DNA from: Flavimobilis sp052324925
GTDB taxonomy: Bacteria; Actinomycetota; Actinomycetes; Actinomycetales; Cellulomonadaceae
Reading direction: 5' to 3' (one strand)
Assembly (NCBI GenBank): GCA_052324925.1
Contig: JBQPRE010000006.1
Length of the DNA: 64,000 nucleotides
The position numbers and the translations under genes were made by a program. Position 1 is the stretch's first letter, and each line of letters begins with the position of its first letter. Below, piece by piece: positions 26,278-37,797 of this stretch. The notes beneath the pieces were generated by a model, which worked only from the letters and a program-made list of their open reading frames with translations, had not been told where the DNA came from and did no database searches.

Positions 26278-27131
26278 GCACGCCTCCGGTCCCGCCGGCG
26301 CCGGGACCCGTGCCCGTTCCGGAGCCCGCACCCGCACCCGAGCCTCAGCCTCTGCCCGGCACCGGCACCGGCCCGGGGCCGGTGCCGTCTCCCCTCTTCG
26401 CGTCGCCCGATGGACCCGCGCCCGCGGCACCCGACCCCTGGTCGCTCCCGGTCCCGGCGTCCGCGCCGCCCGTCGTCCCGGAGGCGCAGCAGCTGGTCGG
26501 CTACGCCCCGCAGACGCACCTGGCCGACGGATGGGACCCGCGCGCGCTCGGAACACTGGCTCCCCCCGCCCCGCGTGCCGCGCGCGAGCCGTTCGCGGTG
26601 CCCGCGTTCGTCCTCGCGTGGCTGGTCGCGCCACTCGGCGCGGTCCTCGGCGCGGTCGCCGTCGTCCGAGCCCGGCGGATGCATCGTCGGGGCGTCGGCC
26701 TGGGAGCAGCCGCGATCGTCGTCGGGCTCGTCGTGAGCGTCGTCGTGCCGACCGTCGTCCTGCCGTCGTCGGGTGCCTGGGCACGCGTCATGGGTGCGAC
26801 CGAGCCGCTCGGCGACGTGCTCGCACCGACGTCGGCGTACGCACGCCAGCTGGGCCCCGGTCATTGCCTGGAGGAGATCCCTCACGGCACGACGCACCGG
26901 GTCACGGTCGTGCCGTGCACGCTGACGCACGAGGCGCTCGTCCTCGATGCCGTTCCCCTGCGAGGCGAGGCGTGGCCGGGCGCCGACGAGGTCGTGCGCA
27001 CGGTCGAGACACGATGCCGCGTCCTCATCGCCGCGGGTCTCGACCTCATCGCGCTCTCGCCCACGGAGGCGGGCTGGCGCGCGGGCGACCGCACGGGTCT
27101 GTGCGTCGCACCGGCCCGTCCAGGCGCGTGA
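26274..27131 (+). CDS. Proline-rich membrane protein with septum-formation-like C-terminus
   Basis: A 285-residue protein. The first 100 or so residues are almost wholly Pro/Ala/Val/Glu. Two hydrophobic segments follow (around PAFVLAWLVAPLGAVLGAVA and GLGAAAIVVGLVVSVVVPTV), the arrangement of DUF4190 proteins. The extracellular end has paired cysteines (GHCLEEIP, VVPCTLTHEA) as in the actinobacterial septum-formation domain. The GTG at 26274 overlaps the exonuclease stop. The function is not established. Confidence 0.72.
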   Translation: MSTPPVPPAPGPVPVPEPAPAPEPQPLPGTGTGPGPVPSPLFASPDGPAPAAPDPWSLPVPASAPPVVPEAQQLVGYAPQTHLADGWDPRALGTLAPPAPRAAREPFAVPAFVLAWLVAPLGAVLGAVAVVRARRMHRRGVGLGAAAIVVGLVVSVVVPTVVLPSSGAWARVMGATEPLGDVLAPTSAYARQLGPGHCLEEIPHGTTHRVTVVPCTLTHEALVLDAVPLRGEAWPGADEVVRTVETRCRVLIAAGLDLIALSPTEAGWRAGDRTGLCVAPARPGA

Positions 27132-27349
27132 AGATCATGTGAAGGGGTGTGACGGCGGGCACGCACCCTCGGGCAAGACCCAGGTGAACACTGACCTGCG
27201 GCGCCATCTCGCTGCCCGCCCGAAACCGGGGTGGAAGATGGCGTGAAGGGCATGCGGAGCGTCGTGACCTCCCCGTGACACGGCGCCCGCGCCCGGCCTA
27301 GCGTCGTCGTCGCCCGCCATCACCTTCCCGGTGCACGGGTGCCACCCCG

Positions 27350-27519
27350 GACGCCGAGCGCTGCCGCCGGGGCGCGGCTCTTCACTCACCACACGGCAGC
27401 GACGGGGGACCCACTTCCGACCGTGCACCACGCGGTCTTGGGGTGAAGCCGACGGATGCGCGTCATCCACGGCCGGGCAGAACCTCAGCCCGAACCCGAC
27501 AGCTCACCTCGCAGGCGTC
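27350..27519 (+). promoter_or_regulatory. Cyclic di-AMP riboswitch (ydaO-yuaA class)
   Basis: A roughly 170-base leader carries the ydaO landmarks. The closing stem is GACGCC (27350-27355) with GGCGTC (27514-27519). A second stem pairs CGCTGCCG (27359-27366) with CGGCAGCG (27395-27402). It is followed by the conserved GGGGGACCCA and GGGGTGAAGC segments and by GACAGCTCACCTCGCAGGCG. It ends one base before the GAGAGG ribosome site of the hydrolase gene. In actinobacteria this class is known to precede cell-wall hydrolase genes; c-di-AMP normally turns expression off. Confidence 0.85.
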
Positions 27520-27530
27520 GAGAGGTTCAC

Positions 27531-28379
27531 ATGCCCGTCCACACGACGGACGTCATGAACGAGAGCGCCACCACGACTCGTTCCGCCACGTCCACTCGCA
27601 CTCGCGGCGCCCGCCGCACCGTCGCAACCCTCGTCGCAACCCTCGGCCTCGGCCTCCTGCCCGCGCTCGACGCCGCAACGGCGCAGGCCGCCCCCGCCGC
27701 CACGACCACGGCGGCCGCCCACCCGGGCGAGGACACCGCACGCACCCGCCTGACGATCCGTCGCTCCGCGACCACGACGTACCAGGGCGACAAGAGCGCA
27801 CGCCTCACGCTGCGTCTGCGAAACGCCGACGCCCCCGTCGACGGCCGCGTGAAGATCTACGACGGCCGCAAGCACCTGCGCACCCTCAAGGCCGCCGACC
27901 GCAACGACGACGGCAGGCTCACGCTGCGCTACCGCCTTCCGAAGAGCCTCAAGGTCGGTCGCCACACGATCCGCGTCACCTACGTGCCCAGCACGTCGAC
28001 CGACGCGCCTGCGGCCAAGCGCACGACGAAGATCCGCGTCCGCTCCGAGGGCGACCTCGTCGTCCGGACCGCCAAGCGCTATGTCGGGACCCCGTACCGA
28101 TCTGGCGGCGGAACCCCGCGCGGCTTCGACTGCTCAGGCTTCACGAGCTACGTCTTCAAGAAGGCGGGCGTCGCCAAGCTCCCGCGGAGCTCGTCAGCCC
28201 AGCGCACAGCCGGCAAGGTCATCTCGCCGAAGAATGCCCGCCCCGGTGACCTCATCTGGACTCCCGGCCACGTCGCGATCTACGTCGGCAACGGCAAGCA
28301 GATCGACGCACCCCGCCCCGGGAAGAGCATCAAGGTCCGCGGCATCTGGCAGTCGAACCCCACGTTCATCCGCGTCTGA
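27531..28379 (+). CDS. Secreted NlpC/P60 peptidoglycan hydrolase
   Basis: About 282 residues. A signal peptide (hydrophobic VATLVATLGLGLLPAL, ending near AQAAPA) is followed by an Ig-like domain at about 70-165. The C-terminal NlpC/P60 cysteine peptidase has catalytic Cys in FDCSGFTSYVF and His in TPGHVAIYVG. It would cut peptide stems of peptidoglycan. The ATG at 27531 was chosen because it has a GAGAGG site five bases upstream; the earlier in-frame ATG at 27456 lies inside the riboswitch. A further ATG at 27555 is also possible. Confidence 0.9.
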   Translation: MPVHTTDVMNESATTTRSATSTRTRGARRTVATLVATLGLGLLPALDAATAQAAPAATTTAAAHPGEDTARTRLTIRRSATTTYQGDKSARLTLRLRNADAPVDGRVKIYDGRKHLRTLKAADRNDDGRLTLRYRLPKSLKVGRHTIRVTYVPSTSTDAPAAKRTTKIRVRSEGDLVVRTAKRYVGTPYRSGGGTPRGFDCSGFTSYVFKKAGVAKLPRSSSAQRTAGKVISPKNARPGDLIWTPGHVAIYVGNGKQIDAPRPGKSIKVRGIWQSNPTFIRV

Positions 28380-28400
28380 CCGACGCTCTGCCCACAGACC

Positions 28401-28437
28401 GCGCGTGCCCGCCTTTCCCCCGAAGGCGGGCACGCGC
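28401..28437 (+). terminator. Terminator of the NlpC/P60 gene
   Basis: A perfect 15 bp stem (28401-28415 with 28423-28437) around a 7-base loop, just after the stop codon. Confidence 0.8.
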
Positions 28438-28538
28438 TCGTTCGTCCACCGAACGTGAGGTGCGGGGCACGACACGACCTGTCATCGTGTCTGCGGGGAC
28501 GATGACGTTCCCACGCAGGTCACGGACGTGGAGGCATC

Positions 28539-31019
28539 GTGGACAGACCGTCCGCCCTCGGGCAGCACCACACCGCAGCCGAGACTCGGGCCGCAGGCGG
28601 GGCCGCCCGCCTCGCGCAGCACGACGCCGAGATTCGCACGGCCGCCGCCGCTCTCTCGCGCGGCCATGGCGGCGTCGTCTGGACGGGCGACCCCGGGTCG
28701 GGGCGCTCGACGCTCCTCGACGTCGTCGCCGACGCACTCGTCAACGCCGCAACGTCCGAGGGCATGCGCCTGCGACGCATCGTCGTGCCGCGCACCCTCA
28801 CGGAGATCGACGAGCGCGCGCTCGCGCCCGCTGACGGCGTGCGCCTGCTCCTGCTGGCCGACGACCTCGACCACCTCGCGCCGGCCGTCCAGACACGCCT
28901 GCTCGACGCCGCGACGCGCCCCGGAAGCCCGTGGGTGCTCCTCGCGACCCGCACGTCGGGTCCCGTCGCGGATGCCTCCCCCCTCCCGCACCCGCTCGTC
29001 GAGCGACGGGTCTCACCGCTCACGGCGCCCGACGCCCTCCTCGTGCTCGCCGAGCACGACATCGTCGCCGCGCCCCACGTCGTGGCGAGCCTCGTCCGCG
29101 CGTCCTCCGGCAATCCGGCCGCGCTCCTGCAGACGGTTCCGTGGCTGACGAACGAACAGCTCGACGGCACGAGCCTCCTGCCCGACCCCATGGCCGTACC
29201 CGCCGCGACCGAACGGCTCGTCGGGACGCGACTCGTCGACCTCTCCCTCGCCGAGCACCGGTTCCTGCTCATCGCCGCGATCACTGTCGTCGACCGCACC
29301 GACGTCCTCGTGCGCGCCGCCGGCACGGACGCCGCGACGATCGCGACGTGGCCCGCGGCTGCCCTGCTCAACCTGGCCGGCGGCCGCTGCCGCATCCTCG
29401 AGCCCGGGGTGCGTGCACTCGTGCACGCACGGGCGACGCTCGCCGAGCGGACCGACGCCCACCTCGCACTGGCGAGCGCGCTCGCGGCGTCCGACATGCT
29501 CGCGGCCGAGTGGCACCGCAGCCTCGGGACGCTCGCGGGTGACGGCGCCCACGCAGCGGGGCTCCTTGCGATCGCCGAGCAGCTCCTGGCGCGCGGCGAC
29601 TGCATCCACGCGGTGCGCGTCGCCCGCGAGGCACTCAGCCACGGCGCGGACGAGGCGGAGCCCGGCGCCCACGCCATCGCTGGTGCGGCAGCCCTCGGCG
29701 CGGGCCTCGTCCACGACGCGGTCCACCACCTGCGCCGCGCAAGCCACCCGACGATCGACGTCGAGACGCTCGCACAGCACGCCCTGCAGCTGACGACGCA
29801 GCGCCCCGAGCCGCAGACGGACTGGGGCCTCGCCCCGCTCGCCGCAACCCATCTGAGCCCCGCCGACGACGACGCCCTCCGCGCAACGGACGAAGCCCTG
29901 CGCACGGCGCTCGCGGGCTCAGCCGATGACGCCAGACGCACGCTCGGCATGTATGCGACGACGATGCTCGAGCCCATCCAGGACCACACGTGGCGGACCG
30001 ATCCGCTGCCGCGGCCGTCAGCCCTCGCCCAGTCGCACGTCCGCGTCACACAAGCGCTGCTCGACATGCTCGACGCCCGCTTCGACCTTGCCGCCGACCT
30101 CCTCGACGAACATGCGCGCGCCCTTCCCGTCCCGCTCGTCCTCGGCTCGCTCGCGACCGCGTTGGCCGGCCGCCTCGTCGCCCTGGGAGCCGCTGGTCCG
30201 CGAGGGATCGTCGGCGCCGTCGCCCGTCATCCCGCGCCCTCGTCGTTCCTGCTCCGGATCGCCTCGCTCGAGAACCGCGCACTCGTCGCGTTCGCCGAGG
30301 GCTCGGCGGCCGAGGCCGCCGCGCTCCTCGAGCTCGCGACCGAGCAGCGTCGCCGTGCTCCCGGGCCGGCCCACGACCTCACGCTGCCGTGCCTCACGCC
30401 CGCAGAGGCGTGGGCTGAGACTGGCCGCGCTGACCAGCATCTGCCCACGACCGTAACCGACGACTCCGCGCCCGCGACCCGCGTGCTCCGCGAACGCTCC
30501 CGCGTCGCCCTCACGGGCCTCACGATGGTCGGCCCTGACGGGCGCACGGGCGTGAGCGACGTCGACGGGGCGACCGACTGGGACGCCGCGATGGTCGAGC
30601 TCTCCGTCGGGCGCGCGTTCCTGCGTGCGGGCGAGCCCCACAGAGCCCACACCCACGTCCTCGCAGCCGCCGAGCTCCTCGACCTCACCGGGGCCCGCAC
30701 GATCGCCGCCGCTGCACGGCAGCGGCTCGCGACGCTCACGACCGCGATCCTCGCACCGCCGCCGGGCCCCGCACCCTCGGTGGCCTCGGCGCCGACCTCC
30801 GCCTCGGGGGCGCCCCGCGGCATCGCGCGCTGGCGCTCGTTCCTCACCGAGCGCGAGCTCGAGGTCGCAGAGCTCGTCGCTCAGGGCGCGTCGAACCGGG
30901 AGATCGCGGAGACGCTCTACCTCTCGGTGCGCACGGTCGAGGTGTACCTCGGTCGTGCGTTCCGCAAGCTTGGGGTGACGACGCGCGTCGAGCTCGCGGT
31001 GCGCGCGCACGAGGACTGA
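28539..31019 (+). CDS. Large LuxR-family transcriptional regulator with degenerate P-loop
   Basis: An 826-residue protein built like LAL/STAND regulators. It has an N-terminal AAA-like domain, a long Ala/Leu-rich helical-repeat middle, and a C-terminal LuxR helix-turn-helix of about 60 residues (LTERELEVAELVAQGASNRE, then LYLSVRTVEVYL). The P-loop at 50-58 reads GDPGSGRST: the usual lysine is arginine at residue 56. A Walker B-like stretch is LLLLADDLDHL. A GTG start at 28539 is used. The regulated genes are unknown; it ends just before the chitinase gene, a candidate target by position only. Confidence 0.85.
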   Translation: MDRPSALGQHHTAAETRAAGGAARLAQHDAEIRTAAAALSRGHGGVVWTGDPGSGRSTLLDVVADALVNAATSEGMRLRRIVVPRTLTEIDERALAPADGVRLLLLADDLDHLAPAVQTRLLDAATRPGSPWVLLATRTSGPVADASPLPHPLVERRVSPLTAPDALLVLAEHDIVAAPHVVASLVRASSGNPAALLQTVPWLTNEQLDGTSLLPDPMAVPAATERLVGTRLVDLSLAEHRFLLIAAITVVDRTDVLVRAAGTDAATIATWPAAALLNLAGGRCRILEPGVRALVHARATLAERTDAHLALASALAASDMLAAEWHRSLGTLAGDGAHAAGLLAIAEQLLARGDCIHAVRVAREALSHGADEAEPGAHAIAGAAALGAGLVHDAVHHLRRASHPTIDVETLAQHALQLTTQRPEPQTDWGLAPLAATHLSPADDDALRATDEALRTALAGSADDARRTLGMYATTMLEPIQDHTWRTDPLPRPSALAQSHVRVTQALLDMLDARFDLAADLLDEHARALPVPLVLGSLATALAGRLVALGAAGPRGIVGAVARHPAPSSFLLRIASLENRALVAFAEGSAAEAAALLELATEQRRRAPGPAHDLTLPCLTPAEAWAETGRADQHLPTTVTDDSAPATRVLRERSRVALTGLTMVGPDGRTGVSDVDGATDWDAAMVELSVGRAFLRAGEPHRAHTHVLAAAELLDLTGARTIAAAARQRLATLTTAILAPPPGPAPSVASAPTSASGAPRGIARWRSFLTERELEVAELVAQGASNREIAETLYLSVRTVEVYLGRAFRKLGVTTRVELAVRAHED

Positions 31020-31056
31020 GCTCCGCTGACGGCGAGGCGCAGAGCCGCGGGTCACG

Positions 31057-31156
<100 letters not shown>

Positions 31157-31305
31157 GCAGAGATGTGGAATCACCTCATCCCGACACGTCGCAGACGTCA
31201 CTAGCGTCTCGCAACAGTGGCGGCGCCCCTGCACCTCCACGTGACCTGTCCCGGGGTGAGAGAGGCAGCCGCCTCGCCGCCCCCCCCTGAGAAAGCTGAG
31301 TCCCG

Positions 31306-33543
<2,238 letters not shown>

Positions 33544-33568
33544 CGCTCGCGCTGTGAGCGTCTGACAG

Positions 33569-33610
33569 CGACGCCCCCGACTTCCCTTCACCGGGAGGCC
33601 GGGGGCGTCG
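33569..33610. terminator. Terminator between converging chitinase and clpB genes
   Basis: A 10 bp outer stem (33569-33578 with 33601-33610) encloses a further CTTCCC/GGGAGG pairing. It lies 26 bp after the chitinase stop and 8 bp beyond the clpB stop. Confidence 0.65.
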
Positions 33611-33617
33611 TCGGCAT

Positions 33618-36224
33618 TCACGAAGTGCGGATCGCCAGTCCCCCCGCGTCGTCCGTGCGGTCGACAGCCACCGTGTCACCGTCGCCGATCTCACCCGCCA
33701 GGAGGAGCCGTGCGAGGCGATCACCAATCTCACGCTGGACGAGCCTGCGCAGCGGGCGAGCCCCGTACGCGGGGTCGTAGCCCTCGAGCGCGAGCCATTC
33801 CCGAGCCGCGTCCGTCACCTCGAGGCCGATGCGCCGCTCGGTCAGACGCTGCGCGAGCGCACGCACCTGGATGTCGACGATGCGACCAAGCTCGTCGACG
33901 CTCAGCGGGTCGAACACGACCGTGTCATCGAGACGGTTGAGGAACTCGGGCTTGAAGTGCGCCCGCACCGCCGCCATGACGGCGTCGTGCTTCGTGGCCT
34001 CGGGGACCGTCGGGTCGACGAGCACGTGCGAGCCGAGGTTCGACGTCATGACGAGGATGACGTTACGGAAGTCGACGGTGCGGCCCTGGCCGTCCGTGAG
34101 GCGGCCGTCGTCGAGCACCTGGAGGAGCAGGTCGAAGACCTCGGGGTGAGCCTTCTCCACCTCGTCGAGCAGGACGACCGAGTACGGCCGGCGACGGACC
34201 GCCTCGGTGAGCTGGCCACCCTCCTCATAGCCGACATAGCCGGGAGGCGCCCCGACGAGACGGGCGACCGAGTGCTTCTCGCCATACTCCGACATGTCGA
34301 TGCGCACCATGGCGCGCTCGTCGTCGAAGAGGAAGTCAGCGAGGGACTTCGCGAGCTCGGTCTTCCCGACGCCCGTGGGGCCGAGGAAGAGGAACGAGCC
34401 CGTCGGACGGTCAGGGTCGGAGACCCCGGCACGCGCGCGGCGCACCGCGTCGGACACCGCCGCGATCGCCTCGGTCTGGCCGATGAGGCGCGCGCCGATC
34501 GTCTGCTCCATCGTGAGGAGCTTGGCCCCCTCGCCCTGCAGGAGCCGGCCCGCGGGGATGCCCGTCCACGCCGCGACGACCTCCGCGATCTCGGCCGCGT
34601 CCACCTTCTCACCGACAAGTCGCTGGGGACGCTCGTCGTCGTCCGAGGTGGTCGAGGCGGCCTCGGCCGCCTCAAGCTCGGCGATCTCGTGCTCGATCGT
34701 CGGGATCTCGCCGTACGCGAGCCGTCCGAACGTCGCCAGGTCGCCGTCGTTCTCGGCCCGCTTGGCCGCGTTCTCCTTCTCGGCGAGCTGCTTGCGCAGG
34801 TCACCGATGCGGTTGACGCCGCCCTTCTCGGCCTCCCAGCGCACGGTCAGCGCTGCGAGCTCTTCCTGACGGTCGGCGCGCTGCGCGGCGAGCTCGTGCG
34901 CCCGTTCGAGGTCCTCGTCAGCCCCGGACTCCTTGAGCGCGAGGATCTCGGCGTCGAGGCGGCGCACCACGCGCTGCAACGTGTCGATCTCGACGGGCGA
35001 GGAGTCCATCTCCATGCGCAGCCGGCTCGCGGCCTCGTCGACCAGGTCGATCGCCTTGTCGGGCAGCTGACGGCCGGTGATGTAGCGGTTGGACAGCCGC
35101 GCGGCGGCGACGAGCGCACCGTCGGAGATCGTCACGCCGTGGTGGGCCTCGTACCGCGACTTGAGGCCGCGCAGGATCGCAACCGTGTCGTCGACGCTCG
35201 GCTCGCCCACGAACACCTGCTGGAAGCGACGCTCGAGCGCCGGGTCCTTCTCGATGCGCTCGCGGTACTCGTCGAGCGTCGTCGCGCCGACGAGGCGCAG
35301 CTCGCCGCGCGCAAGCATGGGCTTGAGCATGTTGCCCGCGTCCATCGCGCCGTCGGAGCCACCCCCTGCGCCGACGACCGTGTGCAGCTCGTCGATGAAC
35401 GTGACGACCTCGCCGTCGGAGTCCTTGATCTCCTGGAGCACGGCCTTGAGCCGCTCCTCGAACTCGCCGCGGTACTTCGCGCCCGCGACCATCGCCGCGA
35501 TGTCGAGCGCGACGAGGCGCTTGCCCTGGAGCGAGGTGGGGACGTCGCCTGCGACGATGCGCTGCGCGAGGCCCTCGACGACGGCGGTCTTGCCGACGCC
35601 GGGCTCGCCGATGAGGACCGGGTTGTTCTTGGTGCGGCGCGAGAGCACCTGCACAACGCGGCGGATCTCGGAGTCGCGCCCGATGACGGGGTCGAGGCGT
35701 CCCTCGCGGGCCTGCTCGGTGAGGTCGACGCCGTACTTCTCGAGGGTCTTGAACGTGCCCTCGGGGTTCGCGGACGTCACGGGGCCGGTTCCGCGGACGG
35801 CAGGGAGGGCGGCACGGAGCGCCTCGGCGGTCGCCCCCGCCTCGCGCAGCGCAGTGGCAGCGGCGGAGTCGACGGCTGCGAGAGCGATGAGGAGGATCTC
35901 GGCCGAGATGTACTCGTCGTCGAGCGTCGCGGCCTCCTTCTTCGCGGCCTCGAGGACGTTGCCGAGCGAGCGGGCGGTCGTCGGCTCGGTGACCGTCCCG
36001 CCCTGCGTCGACGGGAGTGCAACGAGAGCGGTGCGGGTGCGGCGGCCGACGTCGGTCATGCTCACCTTGGCGGCTGCGAGCAAGGCGGCGGCGAGGCCGT
36101 CGGGCTGCTCGAGCAGCGCACCGAGGAGGTGGAGCGGTTCGATCTGCGGGTTGCCAGCGGCGGCTGCAGCACGGATGGCGTCGCCGATGGCCTTCTGCGA
36201 AGCGGTGGTGAAGCTGGACTCCAT
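33618..36224 (-). CDS. clpB: ATP-dependent disaggregase chaperone ClpB
   Basis: An 868-residue AAA+ chaperone that works with DnaK to rescue aggregated proteins. The order is an N-terminal Clp repeat domain (1-150), first AAA+ domain with GEPGVGKT, a middle coiled coil (about 405-525, charged and heptad-like), a second AAA+ domain with GPTGVGKT and GAPPGYVGYEEGGQL, and a C-terminal sensor-2 domain. The middle domain separates it from ClpA and ClpC. Length is normal. A GGAGA site precedes the ATG at 36224, and a heat-shock operator lies upstream. Confidence 0.97.
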   Translation of the reverse strand: MESSFTTASQKAIGDAIRAAAAAGNPQIEPLHLLGALLEQPDGLAAALLAAAKVSMTDVGRRTRTALVALPSTQGGTVTEPTTARSLGNVLEAAKKEAATLDDEYISAEILLIALAAVDSAAATALREAGATAEALRAALPAVRGTGPVTSANPEGTFKTLEKYGVDLTEQAREGRLDPVIGRDSEIRRVVQVLSRRTKNNPVLIGEPGVGKTAVVEGLAQRIVAGDVPTSLQGKRLVALDIAAMVAGAKYRGEFEERLKAVLQEIKDSDGEVVTFIDELHTVVGAGGGSDGAMDAGNMLKPMLARGELRLVGATTLDEYRERIEKDPALERRFQQVFVGEPSVDDTVAILRGLKSRYEAHHGVTISDGALVAAARLSNRYITGRQLPDKAIDLVDEAASRLRMEMDSSPVEIDTLQRVVRRLDAEILALKESGADEDLERAHELAAQRADRQEELAALTVRWEAEKGGVNRIGDLRKQLAEKENAAKRAENDGDLATFGRLAYGEIPTIEHEIAELEAAEAASTTSDDDERPQRLVGEKVDAAEIAEVVAAWTGIPAGRLLQGEGAKLLTMEQTIGARLIGQTEAIAAVSDAVRRARAGVSDPDRPTGSFLFLGPTGVGKTELAKSLADFLFDDERAMVRIDMSEYGEKHSVARLVGAPPGYVGYEEGGQLTEAVRRRPYSVVLLDEVEKAHPEVFDLLLQVLDDGRLTDGQGRTVDFRNVILVMTSNLGSHVLVDPTVPEATKHDAVMAAVRAHFKPEFLNRLDDTVVFDPLSVDELGRIVDIQVRALAQRLTERRIGLEVTDAAREWLALEGYDPAYGARPLRRLVQREIGDRLARLLLAGEIGDGDTVAVDRTDDAGGLAIRTS

Positions 36225-36274
36225 GAGGTCTCCTCTCGGGTCGGGGTGGAACTCCTCAGAGCAACCCCGTCAGA

Positions 36275-36295
36275 CTTGAGTCTATTCCGCTCAAC
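36275..36295 (-). promoter_or_regulatory. HAIR element (HspR repressor site) upstream of clpB
   Basis: CTTGAGT-N7-GCTCAAC matches 12 of 14 positions of the HspR operator CTTGAGT-N7-ACTCAAG. It is about 50 bp before the clpB start, where HspR would repress until heat shock. No hspR gene is in the window. Confidence 0.8.
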
Positions 36296-36364
36296 TTTGC
36301 TGCACCAGCCCTCGATGACACGACTCCACCTCGTCGCCCCAGCCCGGCAGTGCCATGATCAAGC

Positions 36365-37357
36365 ATGACGTTCTTCGCAGCCGCAGGCGCCACACCGACC
36401 CCCGCCACCCCCTGGGTACCGGACGTCCTCGGTGACGGATGGGAACAACGCACCCTCCACCTCGGCCGGGACGACGAGGGCGCCGTCGACGTCACCGTCG
36501 TCCGCCTCACCCGCGGCCCCCGCCGCGACCGCGCGATCCTCTACATCCACGGCTTCGTCGACTACTTCTTCCAGGCGCACGTCGGCGAGGCCCTCGCCGA
36601 CGCCGGTTGGGACTTCTATGCGGTCGACCTCCGCCACTACGGCCGATCCCTGCGGGCCGGACAGACCGCCAACCTCGTCGACGACCTCGCCGTCCACGCC
36701 GAAGACCTCGACGCGGCCCTCGCCGTCGTCCGCGACGACGAGGCCCACACCCGCATCGCGGTCCTCGGCCACTCGACAGGCGGCCTCATCGCCTCACTGT
36801 GGGCGAACGCGCGGCCCGGCCGCGTCGACGCGGTCGTCCTCAACAGCCCGTGGCTCGAGCTCAACGACACGTGGTTCATGCGCACGATCGGCACGCAGGG
36901 GCTGCGCGTCATCGCGCGAGTCGCACCGCGCGCCGTCGTCGGGAGCCTCGCGCCCCACTACGGACGCGCGCTCCACACGAGCACGGGCGGCGAGTGGGAC
37001 TACGACCTCGCCTGGAAGCCGATCGAAGGCTTCCCCGTCCGCGCGCGCTGGATCTCCTCGGTGCGCCGCGCGCACACCCGCGTCGCGCGGGGCCTCGACC
37101 TCACGTGCCCCGTGCTCGTGCTGTCCTCCGACGCCACGGGTGACCACGTCAACGACCATCCGGGCGTCCTCTCGACCGACTCGGTTCTCTCCGTCGAGCA
37201 CATCAGCGCTCTCGCACCGGGGCTCGGCGACGACGTCACGTACGAGCAGGTGCCGGGCGGCGCGCACGACCTCGCGCTCTCCCCCGAGCCGGCGCGCTCC
37301 CACTACCTCGCGCGCGTGACCGCGTGGCTCGACGAGGTCGTGCCGCCGCGCGGGTAG
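36365..37357 (+). CDS. Alpha/beta hydrolase, monoglyceride lipase-like
   Basis: A 330-residue serine hydrolase. The oxyanion segment is LYIHGFVDYF, the nucleophile elbow is VLGHSTGGLIASL (Ser in GHSTG), an acid is likely in LVLSSDATGDH, and the His is in VPGGAHDLALS. It resembles the Hydrolase_4/lysophospholipase group, soluble with no signal peptide. The substrate is not known. A CATGAT hexamer five bases before the ATG at 36365 and the lack of a ribosome site suggest a leaderless transcript. Confidence 0.87.
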   Translation: MTFFAAAGATPTPATPWVPDVLGDGWEQRTLHLGRDDEGAVDVTVVRLTRGPRRDRAILYIHGFVDYFFQAHVGEALADAGWDFYAVDLRHYGRSLRAGQTANLVDDLAVHAEDLDAALAVVRDDEAHTRIAVLGHSTGGLIASLWANARPGRVDAVVLNSPWLELNDTWFMRTIGTQGLRVIARVAPRAVVGSLAPHYGRALHTSTGGEWDYDLAWKPIEGFPVRARWISSVRRAHTRVARGLDLTCPVLVLSSDATGDHVNDHPGVLSTDSVLSVEHISALAPGLGDDVTYEQVPGGAHDLALSPEPARSHYLARVTAWLDEVVPPRG

Positions 37358-37517
37358 CCCAGACGGAAGTCCCCGCTACACCTACGTAGCAGCCGTGCGT
37401 CGAGGGGCTCGTACCTGCTGCAAACGCCATGGTCGACGTCACCGCCACGGCAGGCGTGGCGAGAAGCCCGACGATGGCAAGCCTGAAGACCTGGCGACCT
37501 GCACGCTGAAGACGCAT
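37236..37517 (-). pseudogene. Small secreted protein, probably 3'-truncated
   Basis: An ATG at 37517 has a strong GGGAGAG site four bases upstream. It encodes a convincing signal peptide (QVFRLAIVGLLATPAVAVTS, ending near AFAAG) and a short mature start, SPSTHGCYVGVAGTSVWAT. Beyond about 37358 the frame runs antisense through the hydrolase 3' end and becomes Arg/Ala-rich shadow sequence. The real gene therefore seems to have lost its C-terminal part. The remaining intergenic sequence up to 37797 shows no other gene. Confidence 0.4.
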
Positions 37518-37797
37518 GATTCTCTCCCTGCGAGATTTCGGTTCGCACGAGCACGCGGCTCCGCAACCCTCGCGAGAGCAACCCGCTCGTAGCGCAGAGT
37601 CTGCACTGTCGACGATCCTCTCAGCCTTCCCATTACCCCCCCGCTGCCCGCCATCCGAGATGTCCGATCCCACCGTGTCCCGGCTCCCTGGGTGGATGAG
37701 CAGACGCACGCCCACGCAACTCCCAACGCCCGGCACGCGACTGGCCGCACGGCGACCAGCCACAGATCGAACCACTGGCGTACCGGACACGTGCTTG

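Noticed and set aside
27456..27530. N-terminal extension of the NlpC/P60 protein from the ATG at 27456
   Set aside because: This stretch is part of the riboswitch aptamer, and the ATG at 27531 has a proper ribosome site and signal peptide.
33957..36368. 803-residue open frame on the + strand opposite clpB
   Set aside because: It is antisense to a complete, conserved clpB gene. Its Arg/Asp/Val-rich product is the usual shadow of a GC-rich gene. Similar long frames opposite mrpA, purD-purC and the phosphorylase were rejected for the same reason.
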